DNA of 64,000 bases from Schistosoma haematobium. Its lineage: Eukaryota; Platyhelminthes; Trematoda; Strigeidida; Schistosomatidae. The notes under the pieces were generated by a model, which made no database searches, was not told the DNA's origin, and saw only the letters and a program-made list of their open reading frames with translations. The DNA is taken from NCBI RefSeq assembly GCF_000699445.3, contig NC_067195.1:61913591-61977590 (forward strand), given 5' to 3'. The translations under genes were made by a program, and so were the position numbers. Shown here one piece after another: positions 1 to 12,400 of this stretch (the stretch's first letter is position 1; each line of letters begins with the position of its first letter).

Positions 1-1032
1 GTTTTTTAATTGATCAATATAAAGATACTTCGCATCACGAGTTGAAGTTAGTTATACACCAATTAAAATCTAAGAAACGCTAGAAAGCTATTAGTTTCCT
101 AACAAGATTTCATCCCAGTACTGCTAGGCTAAGCGGGAAGCATGTTACTATCGATTCATTAAGCAGCATAAAATGGTCCATATTTTTCACTTGTCAATTA
201 ACAAAAAAGCTCAAAATTATAGGCGATAAATGTCTCGATCTCGTCATTGCTGAACTTGATTATTCAAGGACTCTTATTAGAACTCCAAAATTTTATTTCC
301 AATGCTCAATTAATATTTACAAGTAAGAAAGACTTGTTGAAACTGTTCATCTCGTAATTTATAACAAATCAAGAATTCGATGTCTTGAATTCACTCCCCA
401 ATGGGGACGTAAATACGTACTTTTGAGGAATCCTATATTTCAATGAAATTGTGTCATTCGTTTCGTGGGTTTCATTAGGAATCTACATAAATCGAGCTCC
501 ACAAACCTCCCAAACCAAGGGATGTCAAATGTTTGATTTCTGACTAGTTATCAAAATAGTGAAAGTAAAATCGATAATTATTTTAGATATTTGTATTAAT
601 AAATAAGCAACTCAAAGATAATTTACATACTATTTACAACTAAATATGGATTGGGGGAAGTATGATATAATTAGAACATTAGTCCAGTTTCCAGTGAATA
701 ATTTCACAGGATTTCACACGATCAGATCCTTCAATAAATTTAGACAGAGCAACAACAGCAAGGTTTGAAGAATAAAATGAATTTACTTCAGACTGTATGA
801 AGCTGATAAGAATTTGTTATAGAATGGATTCATTTCATTCTACAAACCTTGCAATTTTTGCTGTTTAAGTTTCATAATATTTAGGCTTTGGATGTTTAAA
901 GGAGATATTGAAAAGAACATGATATAAGAATATGAGCGAATGAAATAAACTAAGTTTCATGCAACTAGTTCCCTTCATGAATTTGCATAAAGCTTTATTT
1001 GAACTACTTATCCATTACTTATTCATTTTTAG
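1..1032. other. Presumed intron upstream of the receptor exon
   Basis: AT-rich sequence with no supported coding exon. It ends in a pyrimidine-rich acceptor (ttcatttttag) at 1030-1032, just before the receptor exon, so it is most simply an intron of that gene. Confidence 0.5.
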
Positions 1033-1746
1033 ATTATAATAGAAGGGATTGGGAGACTAACATTAGTAAGACAAAGAATCCCATTGCCAGATGTAAAGAA
1101 TTCAAAAAGGAATGTTTTTGCAAAATATCACAGAAAGACTCTTATCTCCCAAACATCTCCTGCTAAAACCAAACAGGCTTATCAAAACAGATGTAAAAAT
1201 GAACAAAACAGATATTTTGGGGGTGGATTTTTCCCGCAATGTAGTGAATCAGTCAATCAACCTGCTTGTGGAGATCAATATTTCGAAAATGTCACCACTA
1301 ACTGGTCTGGTTCAAATGAATTTCAAACACTTAAAGAATATTCTGGGAAATCCTGTCCACATATGATGAAAACGTCAATCAAACTTAATCATCGAATACC
1401 GGAAATTTTACAGCAAATTATGCATAATGATAATAATATGAATAATTATCCATTCAGAATGATAAACTATGATGAATCAGAAAGTTTTAATTCAACCACT
1501 ACACTTGAACGTGATGTTAGAGAACTGAAAAAATATGTTAAAATAGTAGTTAATCGACAGAAAGAAACAACTCATAAAAGTTTAATAGCTATGGAATGGC
1601 GTACTTTAGCAATTGTTTTAGATCGTTTATTTTTCTTCATATACATTACTACTATTCTCATTGCGGTTGTTGTTTCAGTACCATATAACATCGAATTAGA
1701 AATACCAGAAGAATTTCAAGATTCAGAAGAACGAGTAAAAAACTGA
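1033..1746 (+). CDS. Last exon of a Cys-loop (nicotinic acetylcholine receptor-like) subunit
   Basis: The exon starts after the acceptor at 1030-1032 and reads 237 codons to TGA. It begins with a segment like the start of the receptor's M3-M4 cytoplasmic loop (IEGIGRLTLVRQRIPLP), followed by a low-complexity Asn/Ser-rich loop. Next comes an amphipathic helix (LERDVRELKKYVKIVVNRQ). The M4 membrane span (EWRTLAIVLDRLFFFIYI, then a hydrophobic stretch) is close to the EWKYVAMVLDRLF pattern of nicotinic subunits. In that family M4 faces lipid and the loop controls assembly and trafficking of the pentameric cation channel. A short hydrophilic tail follows. The ligand-binding domain and M1-M3 must lie left of the window, so alpha or non-alpha identity cannot be judged. 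It converges on SMG1. Confidence 0.75.
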   Translation: MIIEGIGRLTLVRQRIPLPDVKNSKRNVFAKYHRKTLISQTSPAKTKQAYQNRCKNEQNRYFGGGFFPQCSESVNQPACGDQYFENVTTNWSGSNEFQTLKEYSGKSCPHMMKTSIKLNHRIPEILQQIMHNDNNMNNYPFRMINYDESESFNSTTTLERDVRELKKYVKIVVNRQKETTHKSLIAMEWRTLAIVLDRLFFFIYITTILIAVVVSVPYNIELEIPEEFQDSEERVKN

Positions 1747-1896
1747 TGAGTTCTTTTTTGAGGAATATACATTATTTGGTAATTCATTACCATATCATTA
1801 CTAGATTGTGATTTTTTGGAAGGAATACAGAAAAACACAACCATCACATCGCCTTTTCCCGTTATTTGACTTATTAAATAATACATGATAGTTAAA

Positions 1897-1899
<3 letters not shown>

Positions 1900-1969
<70 letters not shown>
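1900..1969. repeat. (AT)n microsatellite
   Basis: About 70 bases of uninterrupted AT dinucleotide repeat. It yields a spurious Tyr-Ile ORF on the minus strand. Confidence 0.95.
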
Positions 1970-1972
<3 letters not shown>

Positions 1973-3790
1973 AAATTATCATTTTTCCACCAATTACGTT
2001 AAATTGACTTACTTTCTTTTTCCCAATCGAATTGAAGAATTCCCACAACGTGGACACTTTTATTCCTGATAAGCACTTTTATAATGATTTATTTTTCTTT
2101 AAAATGCTAAGAATTACATGTGCTTTTATTATTAAAAAAATTGGACATTTTATTCTTAAAACTACTTACAACAACAAGATGGATTTATCGATTGTAGGAA
2201 CTAAGTAAACATCTAAGTTGTAGTTCTGTTTGTTATAAGGATATAATAAAATCGAGATTATCTGATTGGAGTGTTTCGGGGATGTTTCGAGTTGTTGTGA
2301 ATTGACTTGAGTGAGTCAAGAGGAATTAAGCGAATTCCCATCCTAGAGTGAAATACTTTAAGGGTGATTATCTAGAGCCCTGAGCTCTATAAAACTCCGA
2401 ACTTTTAGGTCTCGAGACGATTTCTTCCGACTATTTCGCTACCGATTCCATCTACCAACACCAGTCAACGGTCCCAACCGAAATCTTATGTAATTGTTCC
2501 TGAACAGGTCCCCTTGTTAGCAAGCTTATTATTGCTTCTATAGAAATGTTTATCTATAGGCTATTTTTTAAATTTTTTCTATCAAATATATCAACTTAAT
2601 GTCTTGTTCTTTTGAACCAAAATAAAATCCTTTGTGTATTATTATTCAACAAAATCTATAAACTATTGGGTGTAAAACTTGAAAAAGCATATTACGAAAT
2701 ATTGGCTCTTAGAGATTTATTGGTGACAGTTTTCATTCACTCTTAAAATATGGCGCCAATCATTTCATCAGTGATATTAACTATACTTTTGAGAATATCG
2801 GAATTGGGCAACTGAGACTTCACAAATCATCATAACATTATTGATGCCTTTTTAACAACTACAAAAGACACAGTATCATTTCTTCCTCAAACAACAAATG
2901 TTGGTGTGAAACATGTTAAAAGACATACAGAAGAAGCTAATTAAGCACAATCGAATCAAGTGTGCTCAATTTAAGTTAATATGAACTATCTATCGCCCGA
3001 AATCTGACTCCGATTGGATCGTATTATCGAAATATACATCTTGGTTACCCTCATATATAATCGTTGGCATAACTCGCATTAGTGAATAACAGAACTAAAT
3101 CAGTCAAATACGAAAATGAATTTCGAATACGTATATTTCACACAATCGTTGATCTGGACAGACAATCAGGGAAGAGAGAGCGAAGCGAAATAACGCGCAG
3201 TAGTGGCGAATGAGTCAATACGATTTAATCAAGTGTGACTCAATATTCACAGTCAGACAAAAATAAGTTACAGATACGTGACGAATAGAGTAAGCGATAC
3301 TGCTGGGAATGCTAGATTCCCGGAAATTACTTGGTAAACGTCATGTTTCTGTAATTTGAATTTCTCATCCCCGCACCCATCCCTATCCTGATTGTATTTC
3401 CCGTTTGAAAGGACCCTAAGTGTCATTGGTTGGTTGCCACTTTTATTACGCCATTTTGTGCAGCATATATACGCTTGAGTTGTGTGCTTCTGGCTGCTTA
3501 CGCAATATACTTTCCCTAATCTTAACCTCGACTTCTCCCTCTATTTAACCGGGCTGGGACACATTGGAATAGTTTAGCTATCTTCTCGCTGAACCTTCGT
3601 TCCGTTCGCTAATTTTTAGGTAATTTCGTAATCCCTTCGAAGATAGTAGATACACGTACACACGATCATGTAAAATCAGTCAGGGTTAATAAGTGAATAA
3701 TGAGCAAGATCAAAACGTAACTTGGGGAAAATAAATCGGTCTGTCCAGAAGAACCTATGTGGGCTTGACATAGCACCAGCCACTACAAGC

Positions 3791-3850
3791 TCTTGTTTTT
3801 TTTGAACGCATAAATATTGGTACAAGAGGGCACCAAATATATGCCTCACT
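3791..3850 (-). mobile_element. 3' tail remnant of an RTE LINE
   Basis: The segment is a diverged reverse complement of the tail of the nearly complete LINE ending at 37294. Shared blocks include ttggtacaagagggc and ccaaatatatgc. Only the last ~60 bases of the element remain. Confidence 0.65.
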
Positions 3851-6250
3851 ACAAGCTAACACCTTCATGAATTCTGTAATTGCACAATTTACAGTACTCT
3901 ATTGGTATAATTTGGTTGATTAAAACGATTAACAATGGGCTGACGAAATCCTGTCCTTTTGAATCCGTTCACTGTGTGGTTTGTATTCCCCACGCACAGA
4001 TAGTTTTCATTTGTTACAAATGAACTTTGACAAACTTAGTCAAAGGAATGAGCATATGGATTATTAACTTGAACCCCGCCACAACTAGTTTATTAAGATT
4101 TTAACACTATGAACAACCAACCATTATGGTGGGTGTATGACAATCAACGGGGAAAGTCAGCAATATACATTAGCAATCAATCGACATGGATCTACATAAG
4201 TCATCTGAAAATGAGTCAGAAAATTCCATTTTTCAAAGAATAATAGCCCAATTTAGTCACAAACTCCCGACGTTAGAAAAACACTATTGTAAGTCTGCTT
4301 ATTGTCACTTTCCTTTTAGTTTTTAATTACAACAAAACTCCAGTTCAATGGGATAGAATGTAATGTATTTCATGTAGTGGAGAACACGTTCACCAACTTT
4401 TATAGATTTCAAATATGATCAAACTGTAATCCTCCAAAGCGTAATTAAAATATATGGTAAGTATGAAATAGTATTTTATCAAGCTGACTCGGTAATTAGC
4501 GATTATTCTTATATAATGTTTTAGTAACAAATTCCGGGATCGTTAAGTTAATAACTCTAGAGTATCGACAACTGAATTATTCAGTCAACGTGGAATCCTT
4601 ATATCCCAGTAGTAATAAAACTAGTTGAAGTCATGTAGTTTTACAGCTTTTCGGTTGTCTCCGTCAATAAAGTAGCGGTTGCCTTTCGAGCACTAAATTA
4701 ATTTCATAATTAGATATTTCGATATTCAGGTCCACTATAAAATGGATAGGCAATATTAACATTCATTTGAACTGTAAAGCTATGCCCCATTAACCTTAAT
4801 TTTTTTGGATTCGAAAGAACCGAAAACAAATCAGGTAAAGCTTTGACACAATACTGTTTATGAAGTAAGAAAAAATAAAAACATAACAATGAACACGAGT
4901 AAATAATGACAATGGTGAATAGAAAATACACAAAAAGACAGTAGGTACGTAATAAGTGATGATGACAATGAAACTGCGTATACAAAACGAATTACAATTT
5001 GTGATTTAGTCAACAGAAAACAAAACATTTATGGTTGTATAGCTGAAATCATAAGAACATAATTTCGTAAGTTTTTACGGATGTTGAACAAGAGAGTTTA
5101 GCTGAAACAGTAAGCACGTTGACCTTAAGTAGTGTGTACTGATAAAGTGGTTGGCAATGATAGTCCACAATTACAACCATTAATTAGTCCGTCAGTCGGA
5201 GCTAAAAGCAAACGGAAAATCCAAGTGATTAGAGCAGTAAATTAAATATGTCAAAAAGATCTATTTACCTGTTTTATGTACAAATACGTTAAATAAAACC
5301 TCTCTAGATAAGTATGCCACCATAAACTGAACTCCATTAGGATCGCGTTACTCTCATGGTGACCGGTGGGTCAAACATGACACCATAGAGCAAACTAGCA
5401 AGAGAGTAAGTTATCAGGTATATGTGATGCTAAATGTTTCTGAGCTGAGGAAGGGTGAAAGATATCTTGAAATTTTTGCTCTAGGAGCATTAAATTAGAT
5501 TCGACCCAATGTGCATGTGCAATATTAAGGTTTCATGTCATTTCCGTAAATCAACCGTTATCTTACAAAACAAAATACGCTGAAAAAATGTATCTATTTC
5601 AACAGATGTCAGTAAAAACTTTTACTGTATCACCACTAAGGACGGATTAATTTAATGTTATCACTGGCAAGAAAAGTAAATATCCAGACTTTATAAATAT
5701 GGACAGAAAGTACAAATCACACTGACCTATGCTTTTTATAGACAGTTAATGTAGGAATGAATATCATCGCAAGGCAACAGACAGTGTGGCCTGGATTATA
5801 CAGCTTGGTTATATATAATTATTGCATCGATAATCTTAAAAATGTATAAGGAAGCCAGTTCAATAAATTAGGTTGAACTGGTCAATTATATTATGAACTA
5901 CCTGGAAGTTATATTACAATGAGAGGATATCATATAAACAATGACCATCTTCAGTGTTGCTAATTTCGAGACGTCAAAACAAATAAACCCACCAACAGAA
6001 TATATATAGTATATTAAATTGTCTAACATACATTTGATAAAAGTAGACTTACCAACTATTCATCAAAAGAAATAGGCATGTTGATTGTTTTTCTCGCGTG
6101 TAAATGATGGATATTATGGGTATGATTTCCTCAAGCTACCTAGAGGTACTAATTGATCAATCCATTTACCACGAGATCCTCGAGATCGAGCAATTAAAAA
6201 GTAACTTTGTAGTGTAAATTGCAGCATATTAGTGAATCACTTGGAGAAAT

Positions 6251-6460
6251 TCATACCCATGCCGTCCATCCTTCATACATGAGAGCAAGATTATCAACAT
6301 TAGTGGCTTCATGAATGCAAGCATCTATTTGAGCACTGATGGACATTGATTGATCCGTGTTAGCAGTAGGCAAAAACGAATCAAATCCATGCAAACGATT
6401 GTAGATACGATTCCAAACAGACAAAGCCGCCATGTTTAGAGATCTTCCTGGAAGTATAAC
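6251..6460 (-). CDS. SMG1: SMG1 exon 17 (FATC domain and stop)
   Basis: 210 nt starting VILPGRSLNMAALSVWNRI and ending EATNVDNLALMYEGWTAWV then stop. This is the FATC domain, required for kinase activity across PIKKs. The NLDNLAxLYEGWTAWV end is almost invariant in SMG1. Confidence 0.97.
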   Translation of the reverse strand, partial: VILPGRSLNMAALSVWNRIYNRLHGFDSFLPTANTDQSMSISAQIDACIHEATNVDNLALMYEGWTAWV

Positions 6461-9400
6461 CTAGAGATGAAAAGAAATAATCATGATATAGATATAGAAA
6501 AAACAAAGTTAAGACATATAGTTCACAAGAAGCGAAGTATAAAAGTCCAAACTGGATTAATTACCTTTTCAACCTTCGGTGTTGGTTTAGGTTCAATGAT
6601 TTCTACCTCCGACTCCTTCATTTGAATAAACATAATCTCTTTGATATTTCTGTAGTGTTCATTGAGCATATCCAGGAAACCTTCTAGAGAATGATATAGA
6701 TGTGGATTAGAGTAAACATTTTCATAAATTCCATTTAGCAGAGGTTTGATCAGTTCTTCCACAAGCTTACATTTAACAAGTAAACAATCTTTATTGAGAG
6801 AAGTTGCAAATTCAGTTTCATCTATTGTTTCACAAGGTTCACATGGTTCCGAAGAAGTAGATCTTTTGACTGAAGGTGAGAACGAACTAATAAATTTGGT
6901 TAATCTTTTTAGAACACTTAAAACGATAGTAGTCCAATTTTGATGTTCGTCTAACCAAGCGCTCCAGATAGATGTAGTACATGTTTCACTGAGCGACATC
7001 TGATCGGAACGTAGTAAATTGAGTCGAACAGAATCATAACGGCTGAGAATTTTTACGATCTGTCGAATATCAGACAATTTTTCTTTTTGTAATGTACTGA
7101 GCTGAAATCGTAGTGATGCTATCATTGTAGGTTGCTTAGCGTTAGTAGATGCCTCAGAAGAACATAAAGATAATGAAACAGTGGGTTGTAAAGTAAGTGT
7201 TGTTAAGCGACAAGATTGTGGGTTGCGATTAACTCTTTTTGGAATTACTACCGGTGATGATGATCGATTAAAGCTAACATCGTTTAACGGCTCCGATTTT
7301 AAGTCCATCTCATTGAACTCTTCCTTTATAAATAAAAGGCGTTGATGTAGTTTGTTGACTGCTAACTCCGCAGAAGTAAGATCGCTTTTAACAAGTTCAA
7401 GTAAGTTGCTTTCGACAACTTCATCTGAATGTCTATCAGATGATGATTGAAACCAATCGTGAATCGGCCACTTCAGACCGTACGTGTCCTAGAAATAAAA
7501 ATCGGAATTTATTGAGTGTGGTTAATAATAATACTAATAACAATAATACTCCGTAATTAATCTTTTCACAAGAATACTGTATGCAGAGAAGAATTGTTTT
7601 CGTTGTGAGTAAACCTTATGAAAAACAAACAATTTTAAGTTTGAACTGATTCTCCAATTTGAACAGTTAGAATTATTTTGAATCATTACCGATGCACACG
7701 AAAATGGAGAAGGTAAATGCAGTATCTTGACTAATTACACTGGAAGTAATTGGAAATTATGTAAACCATTACGAGTAATCCTTATAACTGAAACGAACTT
7801 TATCGATTTTGTTTTTCACACAAAGTTTTCAGTTTACTTAGGCTATTACTAACAGACCTACCAACTAAAGAAAGGTTGTTGCTCGCACCGTTAAACACAT
7901 TTCACAGAAGCTCAAAGTAAAAGGATGGTGCGGTTGCCCGCCATTTGCTTGATAGTGGTTATGATGTTGAAGTTTCAGTCTTTCAAGATAATCAATCAAC
8001 AAAGAACATTCAATTTAATAGTGTTTTGCTGAAGCGATTACTACAAAGAGGCTGAAACGAAATTCATGAATTCAAAGACTCAGTTATGAACTCTGCCTTG
8101 CCACAGTGACTTCATCCATAAATATTTGTTACGTAATTTTTTTCGGTCAATGATGCTAATTAAAAATTCTCACTTCTTATCTTATCTCTACTCAGTCAGT
8201 CGATTTCATTTTATTTTAAGGATTAAATAACAATGATAGTAACATTTCATTTTTGAATGATTCATTTTTTAGTCTAGAATATTCAAACATTCAACCTATA
8301 GTTATTCACATTATTTAACATAAGAACATGTTTATTAGCTTTACCAATACTTATTACTCTTTTCATTAATCTTATTTAATCTCTATCCTAACAGAATCAC
8401 TTAATTAAATGAGTTTGAATTTGATTTAAATGAAAGTTATTACAACGGTTATTTATAGAAAACCACTTTCAATTGATTGATCACTGGGTAGTGATCAATG
8501 TCATGTATGTCAGGTCCTTCTTAGTGCAGATTGAATCCTATAGACCAAGACATAATGTGGCCACCAGTCTAGGTGACTCGAAATTGCGTGCACTATGTTG
8601 AGATATGATGGTGGTTGGAGGTAGTCAACAGGAAACCCTGAACCTAGTTTTCGTGCTACTTAAAATTATTACTCACGAGATAGTTATAGTTAAAAGAAGA
8701 ATACACTTTACTAGACATTACTAAATCGTGAATTCTGAGAAACTGTAACAAATCAAGATTCATAAGGCATGATGAATGAAATTGAGTCAGTATAATTGTC
8801 TAGTAATTATAAATTATGCTATAAGGAGGAAATTCGTCGAAAGGTATTGTAGATTGTTATGGTCACTTAAGTGAATTTGTTATTATTACTATTATTCATG
8901 TGGTAAATTAGTAAATGAATGCAGATAATCAATATTGTTAAGTGTGAAATCTTCGACAGTTGATTGTGTTTATAAAATCAGTTATTCAATGATTCGTATA
9001 TATATATATATAGTGAACTTAGAAAGTCCGATTCATACCTTTACTGAATAAATTATCCGATCCAACTCAGTGAACTCTGATATTAATTTTTCTTTATGTT
9101 TTATTGCCTTTTCCAGTTCGTTGACTATATTTACACACCGTGAGAACGATGAAGAGGACGATAGACCGCTGAATAGAAAAGAACAGCACATAGATATATA
9201 TTTTCATCAATAATGAATGCAAATTAAATCTAGGCTTATCAATACAAAAATTACAGTTTAAGTATACATTTTTATGGTACCGATTTACTGACAGATACAC
9301 AAGTAATGGAACCAATTGTACGGTAATCAACCAACTTTTCGATCATTATAAGCATTGACAAACTAGGAAGCTGTGAAATGTTGATGGAATATTTTACGAT

Positions 9401-12400
9401 AACAGCAGTTTCGATAACAAAGAATATTGAACGTGATCTAAGAAAAAGGAATTCAGTTTAAACGGCTAAATATTTCGTTATTTACTTCAATTTCCTTTTA
9501 CTTAGATAATTCCGATGCTTAAGAGAACTCGTAATCACTTATTTGATTGAAGTATAACCCTTCCAATCTAATAAATGAACTGCAAAGCCACTATAGGGAA
9601 ATAATAACCTTAAGAGAGATGGAGGTATATATAGAAGCAAACAAACGAAAGATAAAGACTTAGTATGGCGCATTCTGTCTACACAAAGGTTTAGGACAAA
9701 TACTTTTATATATAAAGCTGCAAGGAAACAAATAAGTACACTAACAACTATTGACCATAGTGTGAAGGCATAAGATTATACATACGTATTGCCTCAGGTT
9801 AAAGAAAAAGTTGCACAGGAAATATCCAAATGTACTTAATATTATCATTGTGGAAAAACGTGGTTCAATTGGACACGAATTTTATTAGAATTAAAATTAT
9901 GCGAAAAAAGACATACCTTGATCTCAAGGTTTCAACGTAATAGATTGACCGGGCAATAGCGTTTGCTGAAATCTCCGACATATTTTCGCCAGAAGCAGAT
10001 CCTAATTCAGCAGCATCTTTGATTGAATTGAGGGCATTTGTTAAGCAAATACATGGATCTTGTTTGAAAAGTTGTGACGTTTTGTCGATCTCAATTGTAT
10101 GCATCCAGTTATAGGCAGACAGGCTTAGAATAAGATGTTTATAATGCTGTTCAGCAGCCTCAATTTCAAATGTCTCTTCCGAACATTGACTTAGTTGACT
10201 TGAACGGGTAACTAGTCGATGAATAAGATTACATGCAGGTGTCCTAAGATGCTGCACACTAACAGGCTGTGTCATTGAGATTTGAACATTTACACTTTCG
10301 ACAATTTTCTCAGCAGATAGACTTACAACACTAACCGATCCTGATGCTTTAGCAGAGAGTTCACCTTCAACCAAAAGTCTATGAATTGATAATCCGGTAT
10401 TTTCAACAAGTACACAAAATAGACGACTCGACGCTAATCCAACCAAGCTTGCTAGTGCAAGACGTGAGGACAAACGACCAATAAAGTTATCTATGGGATC
10501 AATAAATAATTTAGGGGTTAAATCTGAAATATTATCGGTGTAACCATGATGAATTATCTGCCAGTGAGTCAACCCATCCTCCAGTACAGAAATAAAAGAC
10601 ATAATTCCAGCATTGTAAACTTCATCAGTCCATGTACAAGATGCAATATTATCCGAAATACTACTCGATAAATTAGGCTCCCATCTCCATAATGAAGCCG
10701 CACCTTCGGAGCAATTCGAACTTTTCGACATTAGTACAGTAGTGACTTGAGAAATGATATCGACATAGTACCACGCTAAAGCTGTTATGGTGCATGAGCT
10801 AATTCGTATAGCAATCTCCTCTAACTGAGATGTTGTATTGGTGAGAGCAAGGTGAACAGCAACAAGAACGTGATGGAGTTGTGCATCTCCCTGGTTTTCT
10901 ATGATGAAATCCTTTAGGAGGAAATTATCTACAAGCTGTCTAAGATTGGTGGTATTTGGTTTGGCCATGTGATGTACTACAAATCTGGAAAAATTCTCAA
11001 CCATAGATACATTAGCTGTTATAAGGGATTCTATAGCTTCGGGGACCAGAAGTCTTATTAAATTAGAGCGCAGTTGACTAATACAACGAATAGAATCCTT
11101 CACAGCTATGAGGAATGCTAGTTCTCTTCTAACATCTGCCTCGTAGCCAGCATTAAGATTCCAAACACCTGTAGACTGGTGACGAAGAACACTAAACAAG
11201 TTTACTAAGCAGTCTGTACATGTCCCAAGCTGATCCAGGGGAAGACTCTTAATATGAGTTGTATCAGTTTGACAGTTACCATTATTCAAATTCCACTCTT
11301 TAAAATCAATCTCAATAGCGAGAGAGTTGATAGAAACGCTTAAAACATAATCAAATAAGGCCCAGCAATAAGCGGTTACACCAGCGGCTCCTTGGTCAAA
11401 TACAAACAAATTCAAATTATTGATTTCATGAAGGATGGCGCTTTCGGTATTTGCGTAATCCGAAAGCGAATTCACGTTTTCTTCTTTAATTCGACGTAAT
11501 TCACATAAATGATTAAAACTTTTCTTGGCTGCTAGCTCCAGTACATTAGACAGTTTTAAATCGAAATTGGAAGTATATAGCGGAATATCAGATGAAATTA
11601 AATTCATCAGTGAACCAATATTGTTCGATTTCATTGACAAATCCATTTGTGAATGAAAATATTTTAGTTGATCAATCCAATGAGCCAATGAATCAATAAA
11701 TTCTGAGCTTGTTATATAAATTCTAGCAATTGTGTAGTAGTTAGATAAGGTGACACACAGAGCTGAATTTACATCCTCATTAGACGCAATTAAGGATGAT
11801 AACCAGGTGGAATCAACAAGTGATCTATAATTTTGGAAGTGCGATAGGATCTCGTCTATCCATATTTTATTCTGTTTTGAAAATTCTCCATGTAGATCTT
11901 CTATTCTTTGCTTAGCTTTTTCTACTTGTTGACAACGGTACTCGGAAGACGACAGATCATCGTGAGTAGCAGCTATTAAAGTCAAATAACGAGTTTTTAT
12001 AAACGAGGCATGCTGACGAGCTTTCTTTAATTCTGTCCAAACAGTTAAACGTGAAACAACTACGTCCAAAGACGAAAATAATGAGTCCAAGCAAGCACTT
12101 TGAACTAACTCAACAAGTCTTACTGTTAAAAGACCTGAATACATTCGAAGTTCTGAATCAACACGGCGCAAACGTCGATATGTTGATATTGTTTGATAAT
12201 TACAAGAATTTGTGCTACCACCGCCGTGAAAAGCAGCTAAATGAATGAAATCAGTCACAATTTGAGAACTGGATGTTGGATGCTTTTTTTGTTGCCAATC
12301 CACTAAAGGATCGATTAAAAAAGCTTTGAGTTGTATTAAAATAGGGTCAACTATATGACGTGCTGCTTGTAACCCACTTTCTGCAGTAAACCGGAACGTC

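Larger units (their letters stand above)
1747..6250. other. Intergenic region between the receptor gene and SMG1
   Basis: Convergent intergenic DNA that must hold both 3' untranslated regions. It contains a long (AT)n tract and one LINE tail remnant. Two denser stretches (about 2240-2530 and 3150-3640) are less AT-rich than their surroundings and look like remains of unclassified mobile elements, but I found no ORF or paired repeat to name them. No gene is supported. Confidence 0.5.

Noticed and set aside
1112..1366. 84-codon plus-strand ORF inside the receptor exon
   Set aside because: An alternative frame with no receptor similarity; the M4-bearing frame is the real one.
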